A DNA stretch of 64,000 nucleotides from Planctomycetota bacterium (GTDB taxonomy: Bacteria > Planctomycetota > UBA1135 > JAKEFM01). Below the pieces are notes generated by a model that did no database searches, had not been told where the DNA came from, and saw only the letters and a program-made list of their open reading frames with translations. Positions 28,174-36,888 of this stretch are shown here, piece by piece. The stretch lies in NCBI GenBank assembly GCA_022616055.1, contig JAKEFM010000265.1:1-64000 (forward strand). Direction: 5' to 3'. Made by a program: the position numbers and the translations under genes. Every line of letters starts with the position of its first letter. Position 1 is the stretch's first letter.

Positions 28174-29428
28174 CGGGCCGGCTGGCCGAGCGCTCGCGCT
28201 GCCGGCGCTCGAGCTCCTCGATGCGGCGCTGGAGTCGCTCGAGCTCGGTCCGGGCGCGACGCAGCTCCGCTCCTTCGCCTTCTCGGCGGGAGCGGAATTC
28301 CTCGAGCCTCTCCGGTTCGAGCTCGCGCGCTCGACGGAGCGCTTCCTCCTCCATCTCCCGCGCGCGGCGAACCTCCTCCTGGGCGGCCTTCTCGCGTTCC
28401 GCCTCGATCCGCTCCGGACCCCGGCGCCGGGCGCGTTCTCCCGCCTCCTCGGCCTGGCGAGCGGCCTCCGACAGCGCGCGCTCGATCGCCTCGCTCCGCG
28501 CGCGGTCGAACTTTCCCTGCCGCTCGTGGAACTTCCTCACCGAATCCTCGATCGCCCGGCGGATCGTCTCCTGCGCCTCCCGGGTCGCCTCCGGGAGGTC
28601 CCTCGTCGCGCGCTCGATCGCGGCCCGCAGCTGTCGCTCGGCCTCGCCGCTCGCGCGCTCGGCCTCGCGCAGGCTCTCGCGGATCGTCCGCTCGATCCGG
28701 GCGCGATCGGGGATCAGGGCGGGACGGGACGACGCGCGTCTCCTTCGCAGAGAGTCCTGTTGCGCTCCTCCCTCCCCTTCCTCGACCGGCGGGAGGACGT
28801 CGAGGTTCACCTCGGCGAGCGCGCGCCGCACCTCGGCGACCGCGTCCTGGGCGGCGCGCTCGGCGAGCTCCGCCGCCCGCACCGCCTCGGCCTGGACCTT
28901 CGGCACGACCGTCTGGGCGATCCGCCCCGCGACCTGCTCCGCGTTGCGCGCGATCTCCCGCGCCATCGGCTCGAAGTTGCGGACGATCCGCTCGCCGAGA
29001 GCCTCGTTCCTCTCCTCCAACCAGTCGGCGAACGCCGCGCCCCGCTCCGCGCCCAGGGCTTCGACGGCCTTGGCGCGGAGGGCGTCCCGCTGCTTCCCGG
29101 AGTCGGCCTCGGAGCCCGCTGACTTTCGCCCGAGGTGGGCCTCCCGGTTCTCGGCGAGGAGGGTGCGCGCCCGCTCCGTCTCCTCCGCCGAGAGGCTGAA
29201 TCGCTCCCGGGCCTCTTCCGCGAGGGCATCGGGATCGAAGTGCGCCTCGAGGGTCCGGAGCAGCTCGGCCACGCTGCGCTCGACGATCTCGCCGACGCGC
29301 GTTCCGATCTCCTTCCAGTCTCGCTCGACTTGCGACTTCTCCTCTCGCGGGGGCGGCGTCTCCTCCTGGGCGGGAGCCGGGCCGGCGAGGGGGAGGAGGA
29401 GGAAGGAGCTAGCGAGGCTTCGGATCAT
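28157..29428 (-). CDS. Secreted, charged coiled-coil protein of unknown function
   Basis: 423 aa. Residues 1-20 are a signal peptide (FLLLPLAGPAPAQ). The rest is almost entirely helical with long Glu/Arg/Ala heptads; the C-terminal half (about 245-415) is a strongly predicted coiled coil. Residues about 55-150 resemble the acidic helical folds of periplasmic zinc-resistance-type sensors or chaperones, but without a clear metal motif. It starts 20 bases inside the upstream anti-sigma gene, so it belongs to the sigma/anti-sigma operon and may be a periplasmic sensor partner. That role is inferred from context only. Confidence 0.75.
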   Translation of the reverse strand: MIRSLASSFLLLPLAGPAPAQEETPPPREEKSQVERDWKEIGTRVGEIVERSVAELLRTLEAHFDPDALAEEARERFSLSAEETERARTLLAENREAHLGRKSAGSEADSGKQRDALRAKAVEALGAERGAAFADWLEERNEALGERIVRNFEPMAREIARNAEQVAGRIAQTVVPKVQAEAVRAAELAERAAQDAVAEVRRALAEVNLDVLPPVEEGEGGAQQDSLRRRRASSRPALIPDRARIERTIRESLREAERASGEAERQLRAAIERATRDLPEATREAQETIRRAIEDSVRKFHERQGKFDRARSEAIERALSEAARQAEEAGERARRRGPERIEAEREKAAQEEVRRAREMEEEALRRARELEPERLEEFRSRREGEGAELRRARTELERLQRRIEELERRQRERSASRPARSSV

Positions 29429-30002
29429 GGGTCGACTCCTGCGCGGGGGAAAACAGTCCCTCCCTCTCGAGCCCGGCCCGGATACGGGCGAGGTTCTCCT
29501 CGACGCGCTTCAGGTTCTCGGCGAGCGAGCGCATCTCCTCCCCGACTTCCGGGGCCTCCGGATCGCGGGTCGCCCGGGCCCGCAGCAGGACGGCGGCGGC
29601 CTCGTAGCGCAGCGACTCGACCGCGTCGAGGAGGTCGGCCGTCTCGGCCCGGTTGCGTCCCTCCATCTCGACGACGAGCCCGGCCGCGCGGGAGGCGCGC
29701 ACCCGCTCGAAGGAGAGGACCGCGACGAGGAGCGCCGCGGCGGCGGCGGGAATCAGCCAGCGGTGCCTCCGCGTGGGCGGGAGGCGGAGGGGACGATCGT
29801 GGAGGGATCTCCGGATGGCGGGCGCGGGATCGGCCGTCGCGTCCTCCCGGCGCAGCGAGTCGCCCGCCGCCCGCCAGACGCGGAGGGAGTCGCGACACGC
29901 CGTGCAGCCGGCGAGGTGGGCCTCGACGCGGGCGACGCCGGCGCCGTCCAGTTCACCGTCGGCGAAGGCGGAGAGGTCGGGCCCGAGCGCTTCACACGCC
30001 AT
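29409..30002 (-). CDS. Anti-sigma factor, zinc-finger (ZAS/zf-HC2) type, membrane-bound
   Basis: 197 aa. The N-terminal anti-sigma zinc-binding domain has the HxxxCxxC motif (HLAGCTAC, residues about 29-36) after LSAFADGELD. A basic linker and one membrane helix at about residues 82-97 (LIPAAAAALLVAVLSF) lead to a periplasmic helical segment. Such proteins hold their cognate ECF sigma factor at the membrane and release it on an envelope signal. It follows the sigma gene by three bases and overlaps the coiled-coil gene, so the three form one operon. Confidence 0.88.
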   Translation of the reverse strand: MACEALGPDLSAFADGELDGAGVARVEAHLAGCTACRDSLRVWRAAGDSLRREDATADPAPAIRRSLHDRPLRLPPTRRHRWLIPAAAAALLVAVLSFERVRASRAAGLVVEMEGRNRAETADLLDAVESLRYEAAAVLLRARATRDPEAPEVGEEMRSLAENLKRVEENLARIRAGLEREGLFSPAQESTHDPKPR

Positions 30003-30005
30003 CGC

Positions 30006-30551
30006 TCACGCCTCCTCGAGGGCGCGCCACCGGCGCTCGACTCGCCGGCGCGCGCGGAAGATCCAGGTCTTCACCGATTCGAGGGTCGCGCCGAGCGCCT
30101 CGCCGATCTCGCGGTAGGTCATCCCCTCGAACTCCCGCAGCACGATCGCGGCCCGCTCGTTCGGGGGCAGGCCCTCGAGGATCGCCCGCACCCGCTCGCG
30201 CGTCTCGCCCCGCTCCGCCAGGGAGGCCCCGTCCGTCCCGTCCGCCTCCGGATCGGTCAGGATCGGGCTCGAGGGGCGCCTCGCCCGCAGCCGGTCGAGG
30301 GCGAGGTTGCGGACCATCCGGAAGAAGAAGGGGGCGAAGCGGCCCCGCTGCGGGTCGTAGGACCCGTTCCTCGCGACGGAGGTGAGCTTGAGGAAGCATT
30401 CCTGCGCCAGGTCCTCGGCCTCGTGCGGATCGCCGAGGAAGTGGGCGGCGAAGCGCACCGCGCCCTTCGCGTGGCGGTCGACGAGGGCCTCGAAGGCGGA
30501 GGCCTCCCCGGTCCGGTAGCGCCGGACGAGATCTTCGTCGGTCGGTTCCAT
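30006..30551 (-). CDS. RNA polymerase ECF-type sigma factor
   Basis: 181 aa. Region 2 (VRRYRTGEASAFEALV, then DPHEAEDLAQECFLKL, with FFFRMVRNLALDRLRARR) and region 4 (LPPNERAAIVLREFEGMTYREIGEALG, then ESVKTWIFRARRRV) are typical of extracytoplasmic-function sigma-70 factors. It directs RNA polymerase to an alternative promoter set, probably including this operon. The anti-sigma gene lies three bases downstream. A 16-bp palindrome is found 20 bases upstream of its start. Confidence 0.93.
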   Translation of the reverse strand: MEPTDEDLVRRYRTGEASAFEALVDRHAKGAVRFAAHFLGDPHEAEDLAQECFLKLTSVARNGSYDPQRGRFAPFFFRMVRNLALDRLRARRPSSPILTDPEADGTDGASLAERGETRERVRAILEGLPPNERAAIVLREFEGMTYREIGEALGATLESVKTWIFRARRRVERRWRALEEA

Positions 30552-30570
30552 CCGGAGAGGTCGCCTCAGC

Positions 30571-30586
30571 CCGCGCGATCGCGCGG
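30571..30586. promoter_or_regulatory. 16-bp perfect palindrome between divergent genes
   Basis: CCGCGCGATCGCGCGG is its own reverse complement. It lies in the 120-bp gap between the ECF sigma gene (reverse) and the secreted protein at 30672 (forward), a natural place for a dimeric regulator to control both. Confidence 0.4.
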
Positions 30587-30671
30587 CGGCCGAGGGACGC
30601 CTACCCTACGGCCGGGGGGAGGAAAAGTTTCGGGGATGGATTACGCTGGGCCCACCGGGGGTCATCCGGCG

Positions 30672-32459
30672 ATGCGGAAGCGGCTCCTCGCGACGGGCCT
30701 GGGCGCGGCCATCCTGGTCGCCCTGGGGACGCTGTTCCTCCGGCCCGGGGAGAGGGGGGGATCCCCTCCCGACGAGACTTCCTCGTCGTCGGAGCAGGTC
30801 TCGCCCGCGGAGGCGGTCGTTCCGCCCGAGCCACCCGCGGTCAGGTTCCCCGTCGGACCGAGGTCCTCCGATTCCGAGATCGCGCGCTTCCGCGGAACGG
30901 TGGAGATTCGGGGAGGGGGCCCCGCGGACCCCGGCCCGCGCGTGCGGCTCCTCTCGTCTCCGCAGGACGAGCTCCTCGCCATCGCGACCGTCGGGCGGGA
31001 CGGCGCGTTCGAGATCCAGACGACCGTCCCGTCGTCGCGGCTTCCCCTGATCGCGAGACTCGAAGTCGATCGGCCCGGATGGGTGGCCTGCGGGCCCCTC
31101 CCAGGCGTCCACCTGGTGGGGACCCTCCCGTTCGAGCGGGAGGGGGTCCGGCTCGCGATCGCTCCCGGCTTGGAGGTCCGGGGCCGCGTGACGACGGTGG
31201 CCGGGGAGCCTCTTCACCCGCCGGTACGGATCGTCCAGCCCTCCGAGGACTCCTCCGACGCGATCGCGGGCTTGTTCCTGCGGGCGACGACGGACCGCGA
31301 TGGCTTTTTCCGGGCTTCGCTTCCCTCGACCGAAGAGCCGGTCGTCCTCGCCCAGGCGGATGGGTACCTGACCGTGGCGGAGCAATGGGACACCATCGCG
31401 CAGGAGTCTCTGGAGATCGTGATGCCTCGGGAGGCGGAGCTTCCCCACGTGACCGGGCGCGTGGTCCGCGGGGATGGAAGGACGGGCGAAGCGGCGCGGG
31501 TGACGGCGCGTCTCCTCGAGACGTCGTCCCGCGACCTGCCGGCGTGGGCCAAGCGCGCCCTCGCCCAGCGCGCCCTGTACCTCCGGACGGGAGGGGAGGA
31601 GCCGAACGCCACGCGGGCGGATGGGCGTGGTCGGTACTCCCTCACGCTCCCCTCCGCCGGGACATGGCTCCTCGAGTTGCGCGGGGCGTTCGGCACCGCG
31701 GAGCGGCGGGTGGAAGTGGGCGGCTCGGGGTCGATCCGATGCGACGCGGTCCTCGGGGGGGACACCTTCGATCTCTCCGGTTCCGTCACGGATCGCTCGG
31801 ACGGCATGCCCGTCCGTGGCGCCCTCGTCCGCCTCCGCTGCGGGACGGGCCGGTTCGGCCGCCACGGCGATCGGAGGGGGCCCAGCTCGAGCACGCGGAC
31901 GGACGAGAGGGGCGAGTTCCGGATCGGGCCCCTCCTGCGCGACCTCGAGAAGGGTGAGCTGGAGGTCGAGGCTCCGGAATACGTCGTCCGCCGTGAGGAT
32001 CTCGTCTTCGGCGACCTCGGCTCTCCGCCGACGGTCGCGGTGTCCGTCGTGAGGGAATGTCGCGTCCTCGGACGGGTCGTGTGCGCGGACGGCTCGCCCG
32101 CTCCGGGCGTGTTCGTCGACACCGACCCCCGACCCGACTCGACCTGGACGGGGTGCGAGATCCCCGTCCATCGCACGAACGCAGACGGCCGATTCCTGGT
32201 GGCGGGGCTTCCCTCGGGCATCCCCATCCGGGTACGGGCGACCGCGCGCTCCGCGGAGGCGGATCCGTGCTTCTCGGCATCGGAGATCATCCCGCACGAT
32301 CTCTGGCGCGTGGCGGAGATCGTCGTCTCCAGGGGCCGCGGGGAGACGATCGACCTCGGCGACATGGTGCTCTCGGGATTGGTCCCGGCCTCCAAGAGGG
32401 GTCGCCGCGCCGAGCCTGCTCCGGACCCTCTCCCGTCCTCCGGTCCGGTTCCTCGCTAG
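30672..32459 (+). CDS. Exported protein with carboxypeptidase-regulatory-like domains
   Basis: 595 aa from the ATG at 30672. One N-terminal hydrophobic helix (about 5-23) is an uncleaved anchor or signal. The rest is a series of beta-sandwich repeats of the carboxypeptidase-regulatory/CnaB-like type, recognised by GxVxxxDGxPxxGVxV starts and TDxxGxFxxxxLP endings (for example LGRVVCADGSPAPGVFV followed by TNADGRFLVAGLPSG). No catalytic motif is present. It is divergent from the ECF sigma operon. In this same window a similar domain array is fused directly to another ECF sigma factor, which suggests a functional link. Confidence 0.8.
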   Translation: MRKRLLATGLGAAILVALGTLFLRPGERGGSPPDETSSSSEQVSPAEAVVPPEPPAVRFPVGPRSSDSEIARFRGTVEIRGGGPADPGPRVRLLSSPQDELLAIATVGRDGAFEIQTTVPSSRLPLIARLEVDRPGWVACGPLPGVHLVGTLPFEREGVRLAIAPGLEVRGRVTTVAGEPLHPPVRIVQPSEDSSDAIAGLFLRATTDRDGFFRASLPSTEEPVVLAQADGYLTVAEQWDTIAQESLEIVMPREAELPHVTGRVVRGDGRTGEAARVTARLLETSSRDLPAWAKRALAQRALYLRTGGEEPNATRADGRGRYSLTLPSAGTWLLELRGAFGTAERRVEVGGSGSIRCDAVLGGDTFDLSGSVTDRSDGMPVRGALVRLRCGTGRFGRHGDRRGPSSSTRTDERGEFRIGPLLRDLEKGELEVEAPEYVVRREDLVFGDLGSPPTVAVSVVRECRVLGRVVCADGSPAPGVFVDTDPRPDSTWTGCEIPVHRTNADGRFLVAGLPSGIPIRVRATARSAEADPCFSASEIIPHDLWRVAEIVVSRGRGETIDLGDMVLSGLVPASKRGRRAEPAPDPLPSSGPVPR

Positions 32460-32578
32460 GGCCGCTGGCCAGTGGAGCGCTCCCGCCCGGCCGCCGGTGG
32501 CGGGGACCTACGGTTCCCGGGACGGCCCGGTTACGATCCTTCTCCCCGCCCCGCCCGGTTTCCCACCGAGGGTCCCCC

Positions 32579-34183
32579 ATGACCATACCGCTCCTCGCCC
32601 TCGCCCTGCTCGCCGGCCCGAGTACGCCGGACGAGCCGAAGATCGACGTCGTCAAGCACACGCTCAAGAACGGCCTCAGGCTCCTCGTCGTCGAGCGGCC
32701 CGACTCGCCGACGGTGGCGACGCAGCTGCGCTTCCTCGTCGGGGGGGTCGACGACCCGAAGGGGCAGACCGGGATCGCCCACCTCCTCGAGCACATGATG
32801 TTCAAGGGGACGGAGACGATGGGGATCGCCGATCGGGAGAAGGAGAAGCCCCTCCTCGACCGGCTCGACGAGCTCTGGACCGCCCTCGACGCGGAGGTGG
32901 AGCGGCAGCGCTCCCCCTTCGCGGAAGCCAATCCCGCGGTTCTTGAGGGCATCAAGGACGAGATCGAGAAGGCGACCGCCGAGCACCGGAAGCTCGTCGT
33001 CAAGGACGAGCTCTGGCAGGCCTACCAGCGGGTGGGGGGACAGCGGCTCAACGCCTCGACGAACCAGGACTCGACCCAGTACTACGTCGACCTCCCGAAG
33101 AACCAGCTCGAGATGTGGGCCTACTTCGAGTCCGACCGCCTCGCGAACCCCGTCTTCCGGGAGTACTACTCCGAGCGGGACGTCGTCCACGAGGAACGGC
33201 GGCTGCGGACGGACACCCAGCCGCAGTCGAAGTTCCGGGAGACGATGGAGACGCTGATCCGCGCGGCGCACCCCTACCGCAACCCCGTCGTCGGCTGGCC
33301 GAGCGACATCGACGGGATGAGCCGCGCGGAGGTGCTCGAGTACTTCAAGACGTTCTACGCCCCGAACAACTGCATCATCGCCCTCGTCGGCGACGTCAAG
33401 GCCGCCGACGCGATCGCGCTCGTCGAGAAGTACTTCGGATCGATCCCGAGCAAGCCCCAGCCGCGCCGCCGGATCACGGAGGAGCCGCCGATGGAGGGGG
33501 AGCGGCGCCTCAAGATGAAGCTCGACGCCGCCCCGCAGGTGGCGATCTCCTGGCCGACGGTCGCGGAGGGCCATCCCGACGCGCCGGCCCTCTCGGTCGC
33601 CTCGCGCGTCCTCACCGGGTCGGGCGGGTTCGGCGGAGGCCGGTTCGGAGGGGGCGGAGGAGGAGGCGGGACGGGCCGGCTCTTCAAGCGCCTCGTCGCG
33701 CCGCCGGAGGGGCGGGGCATCGCGATCAACGCCGCCGCGATGCACCGCGGGGGCCGCTATCCGGGAGTCTTCGCCGCGACGGCGACGCCGGTTCCGGGGC
33801 AGGGCCTCGAGGAGATCGAGACCGCCCTCCTCGCCGAGGTGGAGCGCCTCGCGAAGGAGCCGCCGACGGAGGAGGAGCTCGCGAGGGTGCGCAACGCCAT
33901 CGACGCCGGCTGGGTGCGCTCGCTCGAGTCCAACCCCGGGATCGCCGGCGCGATCCTCGAGGCCGAGGCCCTCGCCGGGGACTGGAAATGGTGGCGAAGG
34001 GAGCGGGAGTTGGTGAAGGCGGTCACGGCCGAGGACGTGAAGCGGGTCGTCGAGACGTACCTCGTGAAGGGGAGCCCCTGCATCGGGTGGCTGGAGGGGA
34101 CGCGGTCGCCCGGCTCTCCGCGCGGTCGCGGAGGCCGCCCCACGGAAGCGGGCGCGCCCGGCGGAACCGGAGGTGTCCGGTGA
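32579..34183 (+). CDS. M16 family zinc metallopeptidase, catalytic subunit
   Basis: 534 aa from the ATG at 32579, with a short signal segment (LLALALLAGPS). The inverted zinc motif HxxEH is present as HLLEH (H68, E71, H72), with a distal Glu in HEERRL (about residue 205). An insertion of about 55 residues lies between them, as in a known subgroup of bacterial M16 proteases. Residues about 345-365 contain a Gly-rich run (GGFGGGRFGGGG). Members degrade peptides or process proteins in the periplasm, usually as a pair of one active and one inactive subunit. The next gene overlaps by four bases (GTGA) and encodes the partner. Confidence 0.9.
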   Translation: MTIPLLALALLAGPSTPDEPKIDVVKHTLKNGLRLLVVERPDSPTVATQLRFLVGGVDDPKGQTGIAHLLEHMMFKGTETMGIADREKEKPLLDRLDELWTALDAEVERQRSPFAEANPAVLEGIKDEIEKATAEHRKLVVKDELWQAYQRVGGQRLNASTNQDSTQYYVDLPKNQLEMWAYFESDRLANPVFREYYSERDVVHEERRLRTDTQPQSKFRETMETLIRAAHPYRNPVVGWPSDIDGMSRAEVLEYFKTFYAPNNCIIALVGDVKAADAIALVEKYFGSIPSKPQPRRRITEEPPMEGERRLKMKLDAAPQVAISWPTVAEGHPDAPALSVASRVLTGSGGFGGGRFGGGGGGGGTGRLFKRLVAPPEGRGIAINAAAMHRGGRYPGVFAATATPVPGQGLEEIETALLAEVERLAKEPPTEEELARVRNAIDAGWVRSLESNPGIAGAILEAEALAGDWKWWRRERELVKAVTAEDVKRVVETYLVKGSPCIGWLEGTRSPGSPRGRGGRPTEAGAPGGTGGVR

Positions 34184-35703
34184 AGCGGGCCTCGATCCAG
34201 TTCGTCCTCGGCGCGCTCCTCGCGGCGGGCGGGGTCGCGCAGCAGGACCCCCACGGCCGCGGCCTCGCCCCCGGGCGCGGCGACCTCCACTCGAAGGGGT
34301 GGGAGGTCGCGATGAAGCTCAAGGGGGCGCCGATCCCGCCGCGGTTCCCGGAGATCGGGAAGGACGCGCGGCGGATCGCGCTCGACAACGGGCTCGTGCT
34401 CTTCGCGCGGGAGGACCGGCGCCTCCCCCTCGTCCAGTTCGAGGCGCTCGTGCGCGTCGGGGAGCGCTACGAGAGGCCCGAGGAGTACGGCGTCGCCGGG
34501 TTCCTCGGGACGATGCTGCGCACGGGCGGGACGGAGAAGTGGAAGCCCCAGGACCTCGACGACCGGCTCGCCTTCCTCGCCGCGAACCTGAGCGTGGGGA
34601 TCGGGGAGGACTCGGGGACGGTCTCGATCGACCTCCTCTCGAAGGACGCGGAGGAGGGGCTCGCGATCCTCGCCGAGGTGATCCGGAGACCGGCGTTCGA
34701 CGAGGGCCGCCTCGAGCTCGCCAAGCGCCGCTCGATGAACTCGATCCTCCACAGGAACGACAACCCGGGCCAGATCCTCGGCCGGGAGCTGAACGCCCTC
34801 TTCTTCCCCGAGGAGCACCCCTCCGGCCGCTCGATGACGCCCAAGCGCCTCGCCGAGGCGACGGGGGCGAAGATCCGCGAGTTCTACGCCCGCCACTTCC
34901 GGCCGGAGAACGTGCGGATCGCCCTCGTCGGCGACTTCGACGAGAAGGGGATGGTCGAGAAGGTCCGTGCCGCCTTCGGCGACTGGCCGAAGGGGGGCGA
35001 GCCGATCGCGCCCCTCCCGAAGTTCGAGGCGAAGCCCCGGCCCGGCGTCTTCCTCGTCGACAAGGAGCTCAATCAGTCCTCGATCTCGCTCGCCCACCCG
35101 GGGATCGACCGGGACAACCCCGACCGGCACGCCGTCGCCCTGATGAACGCGATCCTCGGCGGGGGCTCCTTCTCCTCCCGGATCACGGAGCGGGTGCGCT
35201 CCGACGAGGGGCTCGCCTACTCCGCCCGCTCCTCGTACCCGACCGGCGGGCGCGAGCCCGACCTCTTCCAGGCGACCGTGCAGACGAAGACGGCGACGAC
35301 GGGCCGCGCCGTGACCCTCCTCGAGGAGGAGATCCGGAAGATGCAGGCGGGGCCGATCTCGAAGAACGAGTTCGACACGGCGAAGGAATCGGCCCTCTAC
35401 GGGATGGTCTTCCGCAACGACCGCCCGCTGGAGGCGGTGCGGCGCCTCATGCGGCTCGAGTTCGACGGGCTGCGGGCCGATCGCGACCGGCGCGACTTCG
35501 AGGGGATCTCGGCGGTCACCCCCGAGGCGGTCGTCGCGGCGGCGAACCGCAACCTCCACCCCGAGGCGCTCACGGTCTTCGTCGTCGGAGATGGGAAGGC
35601 GATCGAGGCCGATCTCGCCGCGATGGGCAAGGTCTCGCGGATCGCGCCTGCGGAGTACGACTCCGCCTCGTTCAGGGAGGCCGGGCTAGGAGGCTCGCGC
35701 TAG
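34180..35703 (+). CDS. M16 family peptidase, non-catalytic partner subunit
   Basis: 507 aa from a GTG at 34180 that overlaps the preceding stop. Residues 1-21 are a signal peptide ending GVAQ. The M16 fold is clear (ARRIALDNGLVLFAREDRRLP; LNALFFPEEHPSGR; VRIALVGDF; ITERVRSDEGLAYSARS), but the zinc motif position reads GFLGT in place of HxxEH, so it cannot bind zinc in the usual way. The R-Y pair of the substrate-binding C-terminal domain (ERVRSDEGLAYS) is kept. It is best read as the substrate-binding half of a heterodimer with the upstream product. Confidence 0.9.
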   Translation: MKRASIQFVLGALLAAGGVAQQDPHGRGLAPGRGDLHSKGWEVAMKLKGAPIPPRFPEIGKDARRIALDNGLVLFAREDRRLPLVQFEALVRVGERYERPEEYGVAGFLGTMLRTGGTEKWKPQDLDDRLAFLAANLSVGIGEDSGTVSIDLLSKDAEEGLAILAEVIRRPAFDEGRLELAKRRSMNSILHRNDNPGQILGRELNALFFPEEHPSGRSMTPKRLAEATGAKIREFYARHFRPENVRIALVGDFDEKGMVEKVRAAFGDWPKGGEPIAPLPKFEAKPRPGVFLVDKELNQSSISLAHPGIDRDNPDRHAVALMNAILGGGSFSSRITERVRSDEGLAYSARSSYPTGGREPDLFQATVQTKTATTGRAVTLLEEEIRKMQAGPISKNEFDTAKESALYGMVFRNDRPLEAVRRLMRLEFDGLRADRDRRDFEGISAVTPEAVVAAANRNLHPEALTVFVVGDGKAIEADLAAMGKVSRIAPAEYDSASFREAGLGGSR

Positions 35704-35766
35704 CCCGTTCGGTCTGAAGGCGGGCTCCGGCTTCCCTTTCTCGCCGGAGTCCTGGCGAGGATTCCC

Positions 35767-36369
35767 GTGGAAACCACCTCCCCTGGCGTCCTCCTCCGCG
35801 TCGCGCTCGCCGCGGGGCTCGTCCTCCCCGCCTGTGCGGGCACGCGGAGGGTCCGCTTCGCCGAGCCGGAGGGCGCCGCCGTGAGGATCGGGGATGAGAG
35901 GATCGCGCGCGGCATTCCGTTCGAGGAGGTCCTGGACGCCGAGGAGGCTCACCGCGTCGAGGTCACCCTTCCGGAGGAGGTCCTCCTCCGGATCGGGTTC
36001 ACCGCCGCCGATCTCGACCGCGCCCGTGCGAAGCGCTCCCACCGGATCCTCGGGGTCCTCGTGTGCCCGTCCTCGGGGGACTCCCCCTCGGTCCTCCGCC
36101 TCCCTGCGGAGGACATTCGGGCCGGACTCCTCGAGGGGGGCGTGGTCTACGGCCGGGACGAACGACCCGACGAGGGCCTGGTCCTCCTCTTCAAAGGGAG
36201 CGCCGTCGGCATCGGGCCCGAGGATCCCGAGATCGACGTCCACGTCGGGAACACCCGGGGGAAGGTGGAGACGGCCGCGAAGGTGGGCACGGTGGCGACC
36301 GTGATCGTCGTGGCGTTCGTCGTCGTGGTCGCCGCCATCGTTGCGGCCGGAGCCATACTGGTCGGTTGA
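35767..36369 (+). CDS. Putative lipoprotein with C-terminal membrane helix, unknown function
   Basis: 200 aa from a GTG at 35767. The signal sequence ends in a lipobox-like LPAC (Cys23). The central part is an acidic alpha/beta segment without a recognised domain, and residues about 174-198 are a strongly hydrophobic Val/Ala/Ile helix, unusual for a lipoprotein. The stop overlaps the start of the next small lipoprotein gene, so the two form an operon. Confidence 0.6.
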   Translation: METTSPGVLLRVALAAGLVLPACAGTRRVRFAEPEGAAVRIGDERIARGIPFEEVLDAEEAHRVEVTLPEEVLLRIGFTAADLDRARAKRSHRILGVLVCPSSGDSPSVLRLPAEDIRAGLLEGGVVYGRDERPDEGLVLLFKGSAVGIGPEDPEIDVHVGNTRGKVETAAKVGTVATVIVVAFVVVVAAIVAAGAILVG

Positions 36370-36794
36370 GCCGCCCCCTGTTCCGTCTTCGGGGAAGCCT
36401 CGGGATCGGGGAGGCGTCCGTGGCCCTCCTGCTCCTCGCTCCGGCTGGCGGGGGCTGCCGGACGATCTGGCTCGGCGGGAAGCAGGACGTCGAGGTCGTC
36501 GCGCCCCCCGGATCGAGATTGTTCCTCGACGCGACCCCCGTCTCGCCCGGCTGGCTGCGCCTTCGCCGCGACCGCGACTACACGCTTTCGACGGACTGGG
36601 GGTGGTCCCAGCCCATCCGCTCCCGTCTCGCGTGGGAGACGTTCCTCTGGTTCCTCCTGGCGGACGGGCCCTTCGAGTTGCTCGACTTCATCGACGGGTC
36701 CGCGTACTACCTCGATCCGAAGCGGATCGAGGTCCCTCCCTCCTCCGACGGAGCTCCCGTTCCCTCGCCGCGCGATCCGTCGGACGGGGCGTGA
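36366..36794 (+). CDS. Small putative lipoprotein with PEGA-like segment
   Basis: 142 aa from a TTG at 36366 that overlaps the preceding stop (TTGA). A GTG at 36420 with GAGG upstream is an alternative that shortens the signal. The hydrophobic stretch ALLLLAPAGGGC gives a lipobox-like end. The following VEVVAPPGSRLFLDATPVSPGW resembles the PEGA-type small beta domain found in surface proteins. A hydrophobic WFLLADGPFELLDF stretch near the C-terminus is typical of the short outer-membrane-associated PEGA proteins. Function is unknown. Confidence 0.6.
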   Translation: MSRPLFRLRGSLGIGEASVALLLLAPAGGGCRTIWLGGKQDVEVVAPPGSRLFLDATPVSPGWLRLRRDRDYTLSTDWGWSQPIRSRLAWETFLWFLLADGPFELLDFIDGSAYYLDPKRIEVPPSSDGAPVPSPRDPSDGA

Positions 36795-36841
36795 ATCCGG
36801 CGGCCATCCACCGATCCCGCCGAGGATCCTTCCCGTCGATC

Positions 36842-36856
36842 GCCCCCTCCGGGGGC
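36842..36856. terminator. Possible shared terminator hairpin
   Basis: GCCCCC-TCC-GGGGGC forms a six-pair stem with a three-base loop in the 94-bp gap between two convergent genes. There is no T-run, so termination is not certain. Confidence 0.3.
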
Positions 36857-36888
36857 AGAAACCTATCCAGTCGGGCGAGCGCTCCCCC

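Noticed and set aside
32579-35703. Two adjacent M16 genes as a possible recent duplication
   Set aside because: The two products differ in length, motifs and insertions, and an active/inactive pair is the normal family arrangement.
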